The notes beneath the pieces were generated by a model. The model was not told the origin of the DNA. It did not search any database and saw nothing but the letters and a program-made list of their open reading frames with translations. Shown piece by piece: positions 27,703 to 35,459 of a stretch of 64,000 nucleotides of DNA. The stretch is taken from positions 1-64,000 of the forward strand of contig DATAID010000076.1 in assembly GCA_036262835.1 (NCBI GenBank), written 5' to 3'. A program made the translations under genes and the position numbers. The first letter of the stretch is position 1. Each line of letters opens with the position of its first letter. The DNA is from RBG-16-66-20 sp036262835. Lineage in GTDB: Bacteria > Pseudomonadota > Gammaproteobacteria > Burkholderiales > SG8-39.

Positions 27703-30700
27703 ATGCATCGCGATTCGCTTCCCCGACGCAGACGCTACGGCGGCCTTGCAGGCTCCGCCGACGCGCTCGCGCTGGCGCGGCTGGCGCCCGGCGCGCGTCC
27801 GCTCGCGGTGGTGAGCGCCTCGGCCACCGACAGCGCGCGCCTGCTCGAGGAGGTCGCCTGGCTTGCGCCGTCGCTGCGCGTCTGCCTGCTGCCGGACTGG
27901 GAAACGCTGCCTTACGACAGCTTCTCGCCGCACCACGACCTCGTCTCCGAGCGCCTTGCCACGCTGTACCGGATCCTGCGCGGCGAGTTCGACATCGTGC
28001 TCGTGCCCGCGGCGACCGCGCTCGTGCGCCTGTGCCCGCCCGCGCACCTCGCCGCGCATACCTTCTTCATCCGCCAGGGCGAGCGCCTCGACTCCGACGC
28101 CTTGCGCAAGCAGCTTGCCCTCGCCGGCTACACCGGCGTGACGCAGGTGGTGGCGCCCGGCGAATTCTGCTTTCGCGGCGGCATCGTCGACCTCTACCCG
28201 ATGGGCAGCGCGGTGCCCTACCGCATCGAGCTCGACGACGAGACGATCGAGACGCTCAAGTGCTTCGACGTCGACACGCAGCGCACGCTCTACGCGGTGA
28301 AGGACATCCGCATGCTGCCGGCGCGCGAGTTTCCGCTCGACGACGCGGGGCGCGCCAAGTTCCGCGGCCGCTGGCGCGAGCTCTTCGAGGGCGATCCGTC
28401 CAAGCGCCGTCTCTACAAGGATGTCTCGAGCGGCGTGCCGGCGGCGGGCGTCGAGTACTACCTGCCGCTCTTCTTCGATGCGCTCGCCACGCTCTTCGAC
28501 TACCTGCCCGCCGAAACCACGCTCGTCCTGCATCGCGACGTGCCGGGCGCGACGCAGGCCTTCTGGCTGGACGCGCAGTCGCGCCACAAGATGATGGGCG
28601 GCGATCCGGACCGCCCGTTGCTGCCGCCCGCGCAGCTCTTCCTCCCGGCTGAGGAGTTCTACACGCGCGCCAAGGCCTTCTCGCGCGTCGACCTCGTCGA
28701 GGCGCCGGAAGAGGACGCCGATTCGCCGCTCGTGACGACGGCGCTGCCGACGCTTGCGGTCGACCGGCGCGCCGCCGACCCGCTCGCCGCGCTCAAGGCC
28801 TTCGCCGCTTCTTCGGGGCTGCGCGTCCTCATCGCCGCGGAGTCGGCGGGAAGGCGCGAGACGATGCTGTCCTATTTCAAGGAATACGGATTTGCGCCAC
28901 AACCGTCCTCGAGTTTTGAGGAGTTTGTTTCCGGAACGGAAAAGCTTGCGATAGCCGCTTCGCCTCTCGCCAACGGCTTCATCGTTCCCGCCGAGGGCTG
29001 GGCGGTCGTCACCGAAGCCGAGCTCTACGCCGGGACCGCGCTGCGGCGCGGGCGCGGCAAGCAGGCGCAGACCTCGGTCGAAGGCATGTTGCGCGACCTC
29101 TCCGAGCTGCGCGTCGGCGACCCGGTCGTGCACGCCCAGCACGGCATCGGACGCTACGGCGGCCTGGTCAACCTCGACCTGGGCGAAGGCGCGACGGAAT
29201 TCCTGCTGCTCGAATACGAGGCGGGCGACAAGCTCTACGTTCCGGTCTCGCAGCTCGAAGTGATCTCGCGCTACTCGGGCGCCCAGCCCGAGGAAGCGCC
29301 GCTGCACAAGCTGGGCAGCGGCCAGTGGGACAAGGCGCGCACCCGGGCGGCGAAGCAGGTGCGCGATACGGCCGCCGAGCTCCTCGCGCTCTACGCCAGG
29401 CGCGCCGCGCGAAAAGGCCACCCGTTCCAGTACAAGCAGCACGACCTCGAGGCCTTCGCCGACGGCTTCGGCTTCGAGGAGACGGCCGACCAGCAGGCGG
29501 CGATCCAGGCCGTCACCGCCGACATGGCCTCGGGCAAGCCCATGGACCGCCTCATCTGCGGCGACGTCGGCTTCGGCAAGACCGAGGTCGCGCTGCGCGC
29601 CGCCTTCGTCGCCATCGCCGACAAGCGGCAGGTGGCGCTCCTCTGCCCCACGACGCTCCTGGTCGAGCAGCACTTCCAGACCTTTACCGACCGGTTCGCG
29701 GACTGGCCGATCCGGATCGCGGAGCTTTCGAGATTCCGAAGCGCGAAGGAAGCGAAAGAAGTGCTGGAAAAGCTTCAGTCGGGCGAGCTCGATATCGTGA
29801 TCGGAACCCACAGGCTGCTCTCGCGCGACATCAAGTTCGCGCGCCTCGGCCTCGTCGTCATCGACGAGGAGCACCGCTTCGGGGTGCGGCAGAAGGAGGC
29901 GCTGAAGAAGCTGCGCGCGGAAGTGGACGTGCTCACGCTCACCGCCACGCCGATCCCGCGCACGCTCGCGCTCTCCCTCGAGGGGCTGCGCGACTTCTCG
30001 GTGATCGCGACCGCGCCGCAGCGGCGCCTCGCCATCAAGACCTTCGTCGCCACGCAGTCCGAGGGCCTCATCCGGGAGGCCGTGCTGCGCGAGCTGCGCC
30101 GGGGCGGCCAGGTCTACTACCTGCACAACGAGGTCGACACGATCGAGCACGCGCACGACCGCCTCTCGCGCCTGCTGCCCGAGGCGCGGATCGCGGTGGC
30201 GCACGGCCAGATGCGCGAGCGGGAGCTCGAGCGCGTCATGCGCGAGTTCACCCAGCAGCGCCACAATGTGCTGCTTTGCTCGACCATCATCGAGACCGGC
30301 ATCGACATCCCGACCGCCAACACCATCGTCATCCACCGCGCCGACCGCTTCGGCCTCGCGCAGCTGCACCAGCTGCGCGGGCGCGTCGGCCGCTCGCACC
30401 ACCAGGCCTATGCCTACCTCATGGTCCCCGACCTGGAGACGCTCGGCGGCCAGGCCAAGAAGCGGCTCGAAGCGATCCAGATGATGGAGGAGCTCGGCTC
30501 GGGCTTCTATCTCGCCATGCACGACCTCGAGATCCGCGGCGCGGGCGAGGTGCTCGGCGAGTCGCAGTCGGGCCAGATCCAGGAGGTGGGCTTCGACCTC
30601 TACACGCGCATGCTCGAGCGCGCGGTGCGCGCGCTCAGAAGCGGCAAGGCGATCGACCTGGACCAGCCGCTCGATCCGGCCGCCGAGATCAACCTGCACG

Positions 30701-31110
30701 CTCCGGCGCTGCTGCCGCAGACCTACTGCAGCGACGTGCACGAGCGCCTCACGCTCTACAAGCGCCTGGCCAACTGCAAGACGCGCGAGGAGCTCGACGC
30801 GATGCGCGAGGAGCTCGTGGACCGCTTCGGCGAGCTGCCCGATGCCGCGCGCGCGCTCATCGAGTCGCACGAGCTGCGCCTGCTCGCGCAGCCGCTCGGG
30901 GTCACCCGCGTGGACGCGACCCACGAGGCGCTGCACCTGCACTTCGTCAAGGACGCGGCCGTCGACCCCGCCAAGGTGATCCGCCTCGTGCAGAGGCGCA
31001 AGAACCTTCGCATGGCGGGCGCCGACCGGCTGCGCCTCGAGGCGAAGATGCCTGAATGGCCGCTTCGCGTGCAGGCCGCGAAGGAATTGTTGGGGACTTT
31101 AGCGGCATGA
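27703..31110 (+). CDS. mfd: Transcription-repair coupling factor Mfd
   Basis: An 1135-residue DNA translocase (E. coli Mfd is 1148). The N-terminal UvrB-homology module (LPDWETLPYDSFSPHHDL) binds UvrA. The RNA-polymerase-interaction domain carries VVHAQHGIGRYGGL near residue 475. The helicase motor has Walker A CGDVGFGKTE and Walker B VIDEEHRFGVRQKE. Motif VI (HQLRGRVGRSHHQAYAYL) and the TRCF C-terminal domain complete it. Mfd removes stalled RNA polymerase at lesions and recruits repair. The ATG at 27703 was chosen because of the -10 element; the next ATG upstream at 27679 overlaps it. Confidence 0.97.
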   Translation: MHRDSLPRRRRYGGLAGSADALALARLAPGARPLAVVSASATDSARLLEEVAWLAPSLRVCLLPDWETLPYDSFSPHHDLVSERLATLYRILRGEFDIVLVPAATALVRLCPPAHLAAHTFFIRQGERLDSDALRKQLALAGYTGVTQVVAPGEFCFRGGIVDLYPMGSAVPYRIELDDETIETLKCFDVDTQRTLYAVKDIRMLPAREFPLDDAGRAKFRGRWRELFEGDPSKRRLYKDVSSGVPAAGVEYYLPLFFDALATLFDYLPAETTLVLHRDVPGATQAFWLDAQSRHKMMGGDPDRPLLPPAQLFLPAEEFYTRAKAFSRVDLVEAPEEDADSPLVTTALPTLAVDRRAADPLAALKAFAASSGLRVLIAAESAGRRETMLSYFKEYGFAPQPSSSFEEFVSGTEKLAIAASPLANGFIVPAEGWAVVTEAELYAGTALRRGRGKQAQTSVEGMLRDLSELRVGDPVVHAQHGIGRYGGLVNLDLGEGATEFLLLEYEAGDKLYVPVSQLEVISRYSGAQPEEAPLHKLGSGQWDKARTRAAKQVRDTAAELLALYARRAARKGHPFQYKQHDLEAFADGFGFEETADQQAAIQAVTADMASGKPMDRLICGDVGFGKTEVALRAAFVAIADKRQVALLCPTTLLVEQHFQTFTDRFADWPIRIAELSRFRSAKEAKEVLEKLQSGELDIVIGTHRLLSRDIKFARLGLVVIDEEHRFGVRQKEALKKLRAEVDVLTLTATPIPRTLALSLEGLRDFSVIATAPQRRLAIKTFVATQSEGLIREAVLRELRRGGQVYYLHNEVDTIEHAHDRLSRLLPEARIAVAHGQMRERELERVMREFTQQRHNVLLCSTIIETGIDIPTANTIVIHRADRFGLAQLHQLRGRVGRSHHQAYAYLMVPDLETLGGQAKKRLEAIQMMEELGSGFYLAMHDLEIRGAGEVLGESQSGQIQEVGFDLYTRMLERAVRALRSGKAIDLDQPLDPAAEINLHAPALLPQTYCSDVHERLTLYKRLANCKTREELDAMREELVDRFGELPDAARALIESHELRLLAQPLGVTRVDATHEALHLHFVKDAAVDPAKVIRLVQRRKNLRMAGADRLRLEAKMPEWPLRVQAAKELLGTLAA

Positions 31111-31931
31111 GGACCGTTTTCGCCTTTGTTCTCCTATTCGCTTCTTCTTTCTGCCATGCGCAAAACGAGCGCCTCGTTCCCGCGCTGGGGGCGCTGGAGC
31201 GCGGCGACGTCAAGCAGGCGATCGAGTCCCTCAAGCCGCTCGCCACGACCGGCGACATCGAGGCGCAGTACACGCTTGCCACGGTGCTCGAGAACGCGAA
31301 GCCACCGCTGCAGGACTTGGAGGGCGCGCGCCAGTGGTACGAGCGCGCGGCCGAAGGCGGCAACGCCAACGCGCAGAACAACCTCGCCGCCATGCACTTC
31401 GACGGCCGCGGCGCCATCAAGAATTACGTCGAGGCGGCGCGCCTGTACCGCCTCGCGGCCGACCAGGGCAACCCGACCGCGCAGACCAACCTCGCCCTCA
31501 TGTACGGCATGGGCCTCGGCGTGCCGCAGGACATGGCCGAGATGGCCACGCTGCTCAAGCCCGCCGCCGAAGCCGGCGTCGCGCGCGCGCAGGCGCAGCT
31601 CGCGCGCATGTACCTCGACGGCGAAGGCGTCCGGCGCGACGCCTCCGAAGCGGTCAAGTGGTTCCGCGCCGCCGCCGCCCAGGACCACGACGGCGCGCAG
31701 TTCTTTCTCGCCGTGATGCTGCAGAAGGGCATCGGCACCGCGCGCGACCTGGAAGCCGCCTTCCAGTGGTTCCGCCGGGCGGCCGAGCGCGGCAACCGCC
31801 TCGCGATGCTCGAGCTCGCGCGCGCCTACGACCTTGGCCTCGGCGTGCCGAACGATCCCGCGCAGGGGCAGGCCTGGCGCGACCGCGCCAACGCGAAGCC
31901 CAAGCCCGCGGCGACGCCCGCGAAGAAGTGA
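31107..31931 (+). CDS. Secreted Sel1-repeat (TPR-like) protein
   Basis: A 274-residue protein with an N-terminal signal peptide (TVFAFVLLFASSFCHA). About six Sel1-like helical repeats follow, each of the form A..WY..AAE.GN..AQ.NLA.MY..G.G (for example WYERAAEGGNANAQNNLA and LYRLAADQGNPTAQTNLA). Such repeats are protein-interaction scaffolds. The location is probably periplasmic. Its start overlaps the mfd stop (ATGA) and its stop overlaps serB (GTGA), so three unrelated proteins are coupled. Confidence 0.88.
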   Translation: MRTVFAFVLLFASSFCHAQNERLVPALGALERGDVKQAIESLKPLATTGDIEAQYTLATVLENAKPPLQDLEGARQWYERAAEGGNANAQNNLAAMHFDGRGAIKNYVEAARLYRLAADQGNPTAQTNLALMYGMGLGVPQDMAEMATLLKPAAEAGVARAQAQLARMYLDGEGVRRDASEAVKWFRAAAAQDHDGAQFFLAVMLQKGIGTARDLEAAFQWFRRAAERGNRLAMLELARAYDLGLGVPNDPAQGQAWRDRANAKPKPAATPAKK

Positions 31932-32758
31932 ACCTGGTCCTCCAGGGTCCCGACGCGACGCCGGCGCAGGCGGCCGAGCTGGCGGCGATGACGCGCGCCT
32001 CCGCCTGCGAGGCCCTCGCCGCGCATGCATTCCGTTTTTCTGCAGCAAACCCAACCCACAACCTCGCTGCCTGGTGCGAGTCGCGGCGGCTCGATCACGC
32101 CTGGGTCCCGGCGGGGCGGCGCTTCGATCGCCTGAAGCTCCTCGCCATGGACATGGATTCCACCCTCATCACGATCGAGTGCATCGACGAGCTCGGCGCG
32201 TTCATGGGCAGGAAGGCGGAGATCGCCGCCATCACCGAGCAGGCGATGCGCGGCGAGATCGACTATGCCGAAAGCCTGCGCCGGCGCGTGGCGCTCCTCG
32301 CCGGCCTCGAGGAAGGCGCGCTCGAGGACGCCTACGACGAGCGCCTGCGGCTCGCGCCGGGCGCCGAGAAGCTGATCGAGCAGTGCCATCGCCACGGCGT
32401 CAAGCTGCTTCTCGTCTCGGGCGGATTCGCTTTTTTCGCCGAGCGCCTGCGCGAGCGCCTCGGCCTGGACGAGACGATCGCCAATGTGCTCGAGGTCGAG
32501 GGCGGACGGCTCACCGGCCGCGTCCTTGGCCGCATCGTCGACGCCGAGGCGAAGGCGGCGCGCTTTCGCCAGATGGCCGGGCGGCTCGGCGCCGGTCGCG
32601 GAGAAACCCTCGCCATCGGCGACGGTGCCAACGACCTGAAGATGATGGCCGAGGCGGGCGTCTCCGTCGCCTTCCACGCCAAGCCGCTCGTGCGCGCGAG
32701 CGCCACGCACGCCCTCGACTATTCGGGCCTCGACGGGGTGATCCACCTCTACGAGTAG
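31928..32758 (+). CDS. serB: Phosphoserine phosphatase SerB
   Basis: A 276-residue HAD phosphatase. Motif I is MDMDSTLI near residue 74, motif II is VSGGFAFF and motif III is GDGANDLKMM. These are the SerB signatures for the last step of serine synthesis. The N-terminal 70 residues replace the ACT-like domain of larger SerB proteins with a short helical one. The GTG start at 31928 overlaps the preceding stop; it gives VNLVLQGP, a family-like start. Confidence 0.95.
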   Translation: MNLVLQGPDATPAQAAELAAMTRASACEALAAHAFRFSAANPTHNLAAWCESRRLDHAWVPAGRRFDRLKLLAMDMDSTLITIECIDELGAFMGRKAEIAAITEQAMRGEIDYAESLRRRVALLAGLEEGALEDAYDERLRLAPGAEKLIEQCHRHGVKLLLVSGGFAFFAERLRERLGLDETIANVLEVEGGRLTGRVLGRIVDAEAKAARFRQMAGRLGAGRGETLAIGDGANDLKMMAEAGVSVAFHAKPLVRASATHALDYSGLDGVIHLYE

Positions 32759-32805
32759 GGAATTTTCCGCGCCGGCGCCGGGTCCATCCCTGTAAGGAGA
32801 GATCC

Positions 32806-33210
32806 ATGCCCACCGCCGACCTTTACTCGCGCTACGCCAAGACCGCAGCCCGTCTCACCGCCCGCCCGGGCGCGTTCATCCTGTCCCTGCTGATCGTCCT
32901 CGCCTGGGGGATGAGCGGGCCGCTTTTCGGCTACAGCGACACCTGGCAGCTCGTCATCAATACGAGCACCACGATCGTGACTTTCCTCATGGTCTTCCTC
33001 ATCCAGAACACGCAGACCCGCGATACCGAGGCGATGCAGGTGAAGCTCGACGAGCTGATCCGTGCCACCCAGGGCGCGAGCAACGCGCTGATCGACCTGG
33101 AGGAGCTCGAGGAAGAGGAGCTCAAGCGCTTTCATGCCCGCTACCAGGCCCTCGCGAATGCCGCCCGGCAGGAGCTCATGCGCGGAGGCCGGCAAAAGGA
33201 GGATGCATAA
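32806..33210 (+). CDS. Low-affinity iron permease family membrane protein
   Basis: A 134-residue protein with two close membrane helices (FILSLLIVLAWGMSG and VINTSTTIVTFLMVFLIQN) and a C-terminal charged helix (DLEELEEEELKRFHARY). Proteins named low-affinity iron permease (Fet4-like, Pfam Iron_permease) share these two helices and the short NTQTRD loop. Iron transport itself is not demonstrated for the bacterial members. An AAGGAGAG ribosome-binding site precedes the ATG. It is next to a cupin gene. Confidence 0.75.
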   Translation: MPTADLYSRYAKTAARLTARPGAFILSLLIVLAWGMSGPLFGYSDTWQLVINTSTTIVTFLMVFLIQNTQTRDTEAMQVKLDELIRATQGASNALIDLEELEEEELKRFHARYQALANAARQELMRGGRQKEDA

Positions 33211-33581
33211 TGGCGCCGGAAGGAGCCGCCATGAGCGCAGTCAAGGACGCAAGCCCGCTCTACGAAGTCGAGCGCCGCGCCGAGCATGCGGCACGCCCCG
33301 GCTTCCGCATCACCGAGCTGCAGATCTCGAAAACGCAGAAGGTGCCCTGGCACTACCACAGCAACGTCGTCGACACGTTCTACGTCATCGCCGGGAGCCT
33401 GCGGATCTTCCTGCAGAACCCAAAGGAGGATGTGCGCCTCGCGGCCGGCGAGTCCTACGCCGTGCCGGCGCGCCGCCCGCACCTCGTCACCAACGGCGGC
33501 GAGAGCTCGGCGACCTTCCTCGTCCTGCAGGGGCTCGGCGAATACGACTTCGTGCCGCTGCTCGAGAAGGACAAGCGATGA
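33210..33581 (+). CDS. Cupin-domain protein
   Basis: A 123-residue single-domain cupin. Metal-binding histidines are in VPWHYHSNVVDTFYVIAG (motif 1) and PARRPHLVTNGG (motif 2). The glutamate of motif 1 is replaced (DTFYV), so metal ligation may differ. The function is unknown. Two starts are plausible. ATG 33210 follows AGGAGG and overlaps the previous stop as TAATG. ATG 33231 follows GGAAGGAGCC and matches a more compact family start. I kept the first because of the coupling overlap. Confidence 0.8.
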   Translation: MAPEGAAMSAVKDASPLYEVERRAEHAARPGFRITELQISKTQKVPWHYHSNVVDTFYVIAGSLRIFLQNPKEDVRLAAGESYAVPARRPHLVTNGGESSATFLVLQGLGEYDFVPLLEKDKR

Positions 33582-34132
33582 CCCTGGCGCGGATCGGCGC
33601 CGGTCTCCTCATGGCGCTTGCCTTTTGCGGCGCGAATGCCCAGGGCAAGGCGGAGAAGAAATACCCGCTGCCCGGTCGCGGTACGCTGGTGGTCACGGTG
33701 CCCGCAAACTGGATCGACGAGCTGAAGCAGGACGACCAGACGCGGGCGCCGACGATCTCCTACACGCTTGCCGCGGGCAAGCCGCCGCAGGTGATGATGA
33801 CGCCGATCTGGCCGGCGCGCTCCGACACGCCGCCGATCACGAAGGAGCTGGTGCGGCAGTATGTCGAGAACGCGCTCAAGCCGATCCGCGAGCAGGCCGT
33901 CGAGAAGAGCATCCCGATCGTCGAGTTCGCCGGCAAATCGGGCGCGGGCTACTACTTCGACGCGACCGACAAGGATCCCGCGCCGGGCGAGTTCAAGTAC
34001 CTGCGCCAGGGCATGCTGATGACGAACGGCATCGCGCTCGGCTTCACGATCCTGACCCACAGCCGCCAGGAGCCGCTCGTGCGCGAGGCGATGCAGGTGC
34101 TGCAGGGCGCTGCCGTTGCGCCCAAGCAGTAA
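33578..34132 (+). CDS. Secreted hypothetical protein
   Basis: A 184-residue protein with a signal peptide (LARIGAGLLMALAFCGANA). The rest is soluble with a beta-rich pattern (GTLVVTVPANWIDELKQ, FTILTHSRQEPLVREAMQVL). No catalytic motif is obvious. I do not recognise the family with confidence. It overlaps the cupin stop (ATGA), so it is coupled to the cupin and iron-permease-like genes, which may hint at a shared envelope or metal role. It is convergent with the RidA gene, with a 3-base gap. Confidence 0.7.
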   Translation: MTLARIGAGLLMALAFCGANAQGKAEKKYPLPGRGTLVVTVPANWIDELKQDDQTRAPTISYTLAAGKPPQVMMTPIWPARSDTPPITKELVRQYVENALKPIREQAVEKSIPIVEFAGKSGAGYYFDATDKDPAPGEFKYLRQGMLMTNGIALGFTILTHSRQEPLVREAMQVLQGAAVAPKQ

Positions 34133-34135
34133 CTG

Positions 34136-34483
34136 CTACTTCGCCGCGACCACCATGATTTCGACGAGCGCGTTGGGATCGGCGAGCGCCGCCTCGACGC
34201 AGGCGCGCGCGGGCAGGTTCTTCTTGTCCACCCATTCGAGATAGACCTCGTTCATCGGCGCGCGGTTGCGGATGTCGGTCACCCAGATGGTCGCAGCAAG
34301 GATCTTCGACTTGCTGGAGCCGCACTTGGCGAGAAGGCGGTCGATCTCGCCCAGCACCTCGCGGGTCTGGCCCTTGACGTCCTGCTTCAGGTCCTTGGCG
34401 ACGATTCCGGCGAGATAGACGGTCTGTCCGTGCTCGACGGCGAGGCTGAGGATCGGTCCGGGCTCATGACGGGTCACGCTCAT
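34136..34483 (-). CDS. RidA family protein (reactive enamine/imine deaminase)
   Basis: A 115-residue trimeric protein. The signature KILAATIWVTDIRNRAPMNEVYLEW resembles RidA, and ARACVEAALADPNALVEIMVVA carries the conserved Arg and Glu of the catalytic pocket. RidA family enzymes hydrolyse 2-aminoacrylate and similar imines, protecting PLP enzymes. This copy differs from the canonical RidA near the N-terminus (EHGQTVYLAG). It has an AAGGAG ribosome-binding site and lies 22 bases after the Bug receptor. Confidence 0.88.
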   Translation of the reverse strand: MSVTRHEPGPILSLAVEHGQTVYLAGIVAKDLKQDVKGQTREVLGEIDRLLAKCGSSKSKILAATIWVTDIRNRAPMNEVYLEWVDKKNLPARACVEAALADPNALVEIMVVAAK

Positions 34484-34505
34484 TTCGCTTCTCCTTGGGG
34501 GTTTT

Positions 34506-35459
34506 TCAATCGGCCTTGACGCCGGCGCTCTTCGCCACCGCCGTCCACTTGTCGATGTCCGCCTTCATGATCGCGCCGAGCTGCTCGGGCGTGTTGCCCA
34601 CGGCGTCGACGCCGATGCCCGCGAGGCGCTCGCGCACCTCGGGCAGCTGCAGCGACTTGACCACCTGGCTGTGGATCGCCTCGATCACCGGGCGCGGCGT
34701 GCCGGCCGGCGCGAAAAGGCTCGTCCACAGCACGACCTCGTAATCTGGCATGCCCGCCTCGGCCATCGTGGGCACGTCCGGAAGCGCCGGCGCGCGCGTG
34801 CGCGAGGTGACGGCCAGCGCGCGCAGGCGCCCGGCGCGCACCTGCGGCACGGCCGGGCCGGAGTCTACGAAGATGAGCTGCACCTCGTTCGCCATCGCTG
34901 CATTCACCATGGCGGCGCTGCCTTTGTAGGGAATGTGGTTGATGCGCACGCCCGCCTGCAGCCGGAAAAGCTCGGCGGCGAGCTGGAAGGGCGTCGAGCC
35001 GGCGGCGTAGTTCAGCTGCCCGGATTGCCCCTTGGCGAGCGCGACCAGCTCCTTCACCGAATTCGCCGCGAGGCCCGGATTGACCGCAAGGATGAGCGGA
35101 AAGGAGCCGAGCATCGTCACCGGCGCGAAATCGCGCTGCGGGTCGTAAGGCAGCTTCGCGTACAGGCCGGGGTTGAAGGTCATGGCGCCGCTCGCGCCGA
35201 CGAGCAGCGTATAGCCGTCGGGCGCGCTCTTCGCGGCCAGCTCGGTGGCGATGATCGCGTTCGCGCCGGGCTTGTTCTCGACGAGCACGGGCTGGCCCCA
35301 GGCCTCCTGCAGCTTCGCGCCGACCAGGCGCGCGATGATGTCGTTGCCGCCGCCGGGCGGAAAGCCGACGATGAGCTTGACCGGCTTGGAGGGGAAATTC
35401 TGGGCGTTGGCGAACCCCCAGAGCAAAACACCCAGCAGAAAAACAGCTACCCGACCCAT
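34506..35459 (-). CDS. Tripartite tricarboxylate transporter receptor (Bug/TctC family)
   Basis: A 317-residue periplasmic binding protein. The signal peptide (MGRVAVFLLGVLLWGFANA) is followed by FPSKPVKLIVGFPPGGG, the Bug-family signature. Other hallmarks are QPVLVENKPGANAIIA, PDGYTLLVG and VPYKGSAAMV-like segments. Bug proteins capture carboxylates or nicotinate for TctAB-type permeases. No permease is adjacent, which is usual for orphan Bug proteins in betaproteobacteria. The ATG at 35459 lies inside the last 13 bases of purL. Confidence 0.93.
   Translation of the reverse strand: MGRVAVFLLGVLLWGFANAQNFPSKPVKLIVGFPPGGGNDIIARLVGAKLQEAWGQPVLVENKPGANAIIATELAAKSAPDGYTLLVGASGAMTFNPGLYAKLPYDPQRDFAPVTMLGSFPLILAVNPGLAANSVKELVALAKGQSGQLNYAAGSTPFQLAAELFRLQAGVRINHIPYKGSAAMVNAAMANEVQLIFVDSGPAVPQVRAGRLRALAVTSRTRAPALPDVPTMAEAGMPDYEVVLWTSLFAPAGTPRPVIEAIHSQVVKSLQLPEVRERLAGIGVDAVGNTPEQLGAIMKADIDKWTAVAKSAGVKAD

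Noticed and set aside
27682..30942. 1086-codon ORF antisense to mfd
   Set aside because: Same GC-bias shadow; the translated protein is Arg/Ala/Leu-rich and has no recognisable domain.
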